A stretch of DNA of 5,514 nucleotides from Firmicutes bacterium UBA3906 (GTDB taxonomy: Bacteria > Bacillota > Clostridia > Caldicoprobacterales > DTU083), in the NCBI GenBank assembly GCA_002391555.1, contig DGFG01000133.1:1-5514 (forward strand), in the 5' to 3' direction. The notes under the pieces are model-generated. The model was not told the DNA's origin, made no database searches, and worked only from the letters and a program-made list of their open reading frames with translations. Below are positions 5,201 through 5,514 of this stretch, one piece after another; within the stretch, counting starts at the first letter, position 1, and every line of letters starts with the position of its first letter. Both the position numbers and the translations under genes were made by a program.

Positions 5201-5514
5201 ATGGGGTTAGTAAAAATGTTAAGCTCAAAGAAGGTTAAAAGGCTTAAGTCAGGATTACTAGCAGGGATTATGTTATTGACTATGATGTTACCTAGGATAC
5301 CCATTAATCTAAACACTCAAGTAAAAGCCCAAGAAGACATACTACTTATGGGAAATGTCTTAAACACAAACGAGTCAATTATCGCATCTGAGACGGGTGA
5401 CATTATAATAGACAGCATGAATGTTAATCTCAATGGCCTTGTCTATGCACCAGAGGGTAATGTCAGTATTAATGCACAAAATGTAAATATGAACAAGATT
5501 ATAATTATAGCTCA
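5201..5514 (+). CDS. Secreted protein with beta-solenoid-like repeats (N-terminal part)
   Basis: The frame runs from ATG 5201 to the window edge, giving 104 residues of a longer protein. A stop (TAA 5198-5200) directly precedes the first ATG, so the start is 5201 or the internal ATG at 5216 (Met6). For 5216, GGGG (5203-5206) would be a poor ribosome site. The much better GAGGTGAG (5175-5182) is 18 bases from 5201, unusually far. A basic stretch (KKVKRLK, 10-16), a hydrophobic core (about 18-31) and VKA before Gln44 form a signal peptide, cut after residue 43. From about residue 67 there are two roughly 20-residue units, GDIIIDSMNVNLNGLVYAPE and a second beginning GNVSINAQNVNMN, typical of a right-handed beta-helix. 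The GLVYAPEGNVSINA pattern recurs in large surface proteins of clostridia as I know them. It is likely exported to the cell surface or medium; the function is unknown. Confidence 0.8.
   Translation, partial: MGLVKMLSSKKVKRLKSGLLAGIMLLTMMLPRIPINLNTQVKAQEDILLMGNVLNTNESIIASETGDIIIDSMNVNLNGLVYAPEGNVSINAQNVNMNKIIIIA

Overview
The window looks like chromosomal DNA from a low-GC, Gram-positive-type anaerobe (Bacillota, probably Clostridia or Tissierellia). This rests on strong AGGAGG-type ribosome sites, sigma-A-like promoters, intrinsic terminators with T tracts, AT-rich spacers, a DUF1836 protein and an AmmeMemoRadiSam gene pair. The genus cannot be told from the sequence. Arginine in the central genes is written mostly as AGG, with many CTA and ATA codons.

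Layout. 1-135: 3' end of an unrecognised gene, closed by a hairpin terminator that contains its stop codon. 323-934: a WrbA-type flavodoxin-fold NAD(P)H:quinone oxidoreductase, alone, after an AT-rich leader holding a possible 7-codon mini-ORF. 935-1063: convergent spacer with two hairpins, both with T tracts on the minus strand. 1064-1747 (minus): a cytoplasmic SGNH/GDSL hydrolase with its own consensus promoter. 1748-1957: divergent regulatory region with two back-to-back promoters and an imperfect palindrome between their -35 boxes.

1958-4906: a three-gene plus-strand operon with 19 and 32 bp gaps. It encodes a DUF1836 protein with a repetitive Lys/Glu tail, a fused MEMO-AMMECR1 protein (AmmeMemoRadiSam components B and A in one chain), and the matching radical SAM enzyme. 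This is the most interesting part. The MEMO, AMMECR1 and radical SAM partners are known to occur together, but as far as I know their biochemical job is not settled. The DUF1836 gene in the same transcript is a candidate regulator or accessory factor.

4907-5200: operon terminator, a second strong hairpin, an apparently frameshifted gene remnant on the minus strand, and a near-consensus promoter. 5201 to the window edge: start of a secreted protein with a signal peptide followed by beta-solenoid-like repeats, cut off by the window end.

No tRNA, rRNA, CRISPR array, insertion sequence or prophage gene was seen.
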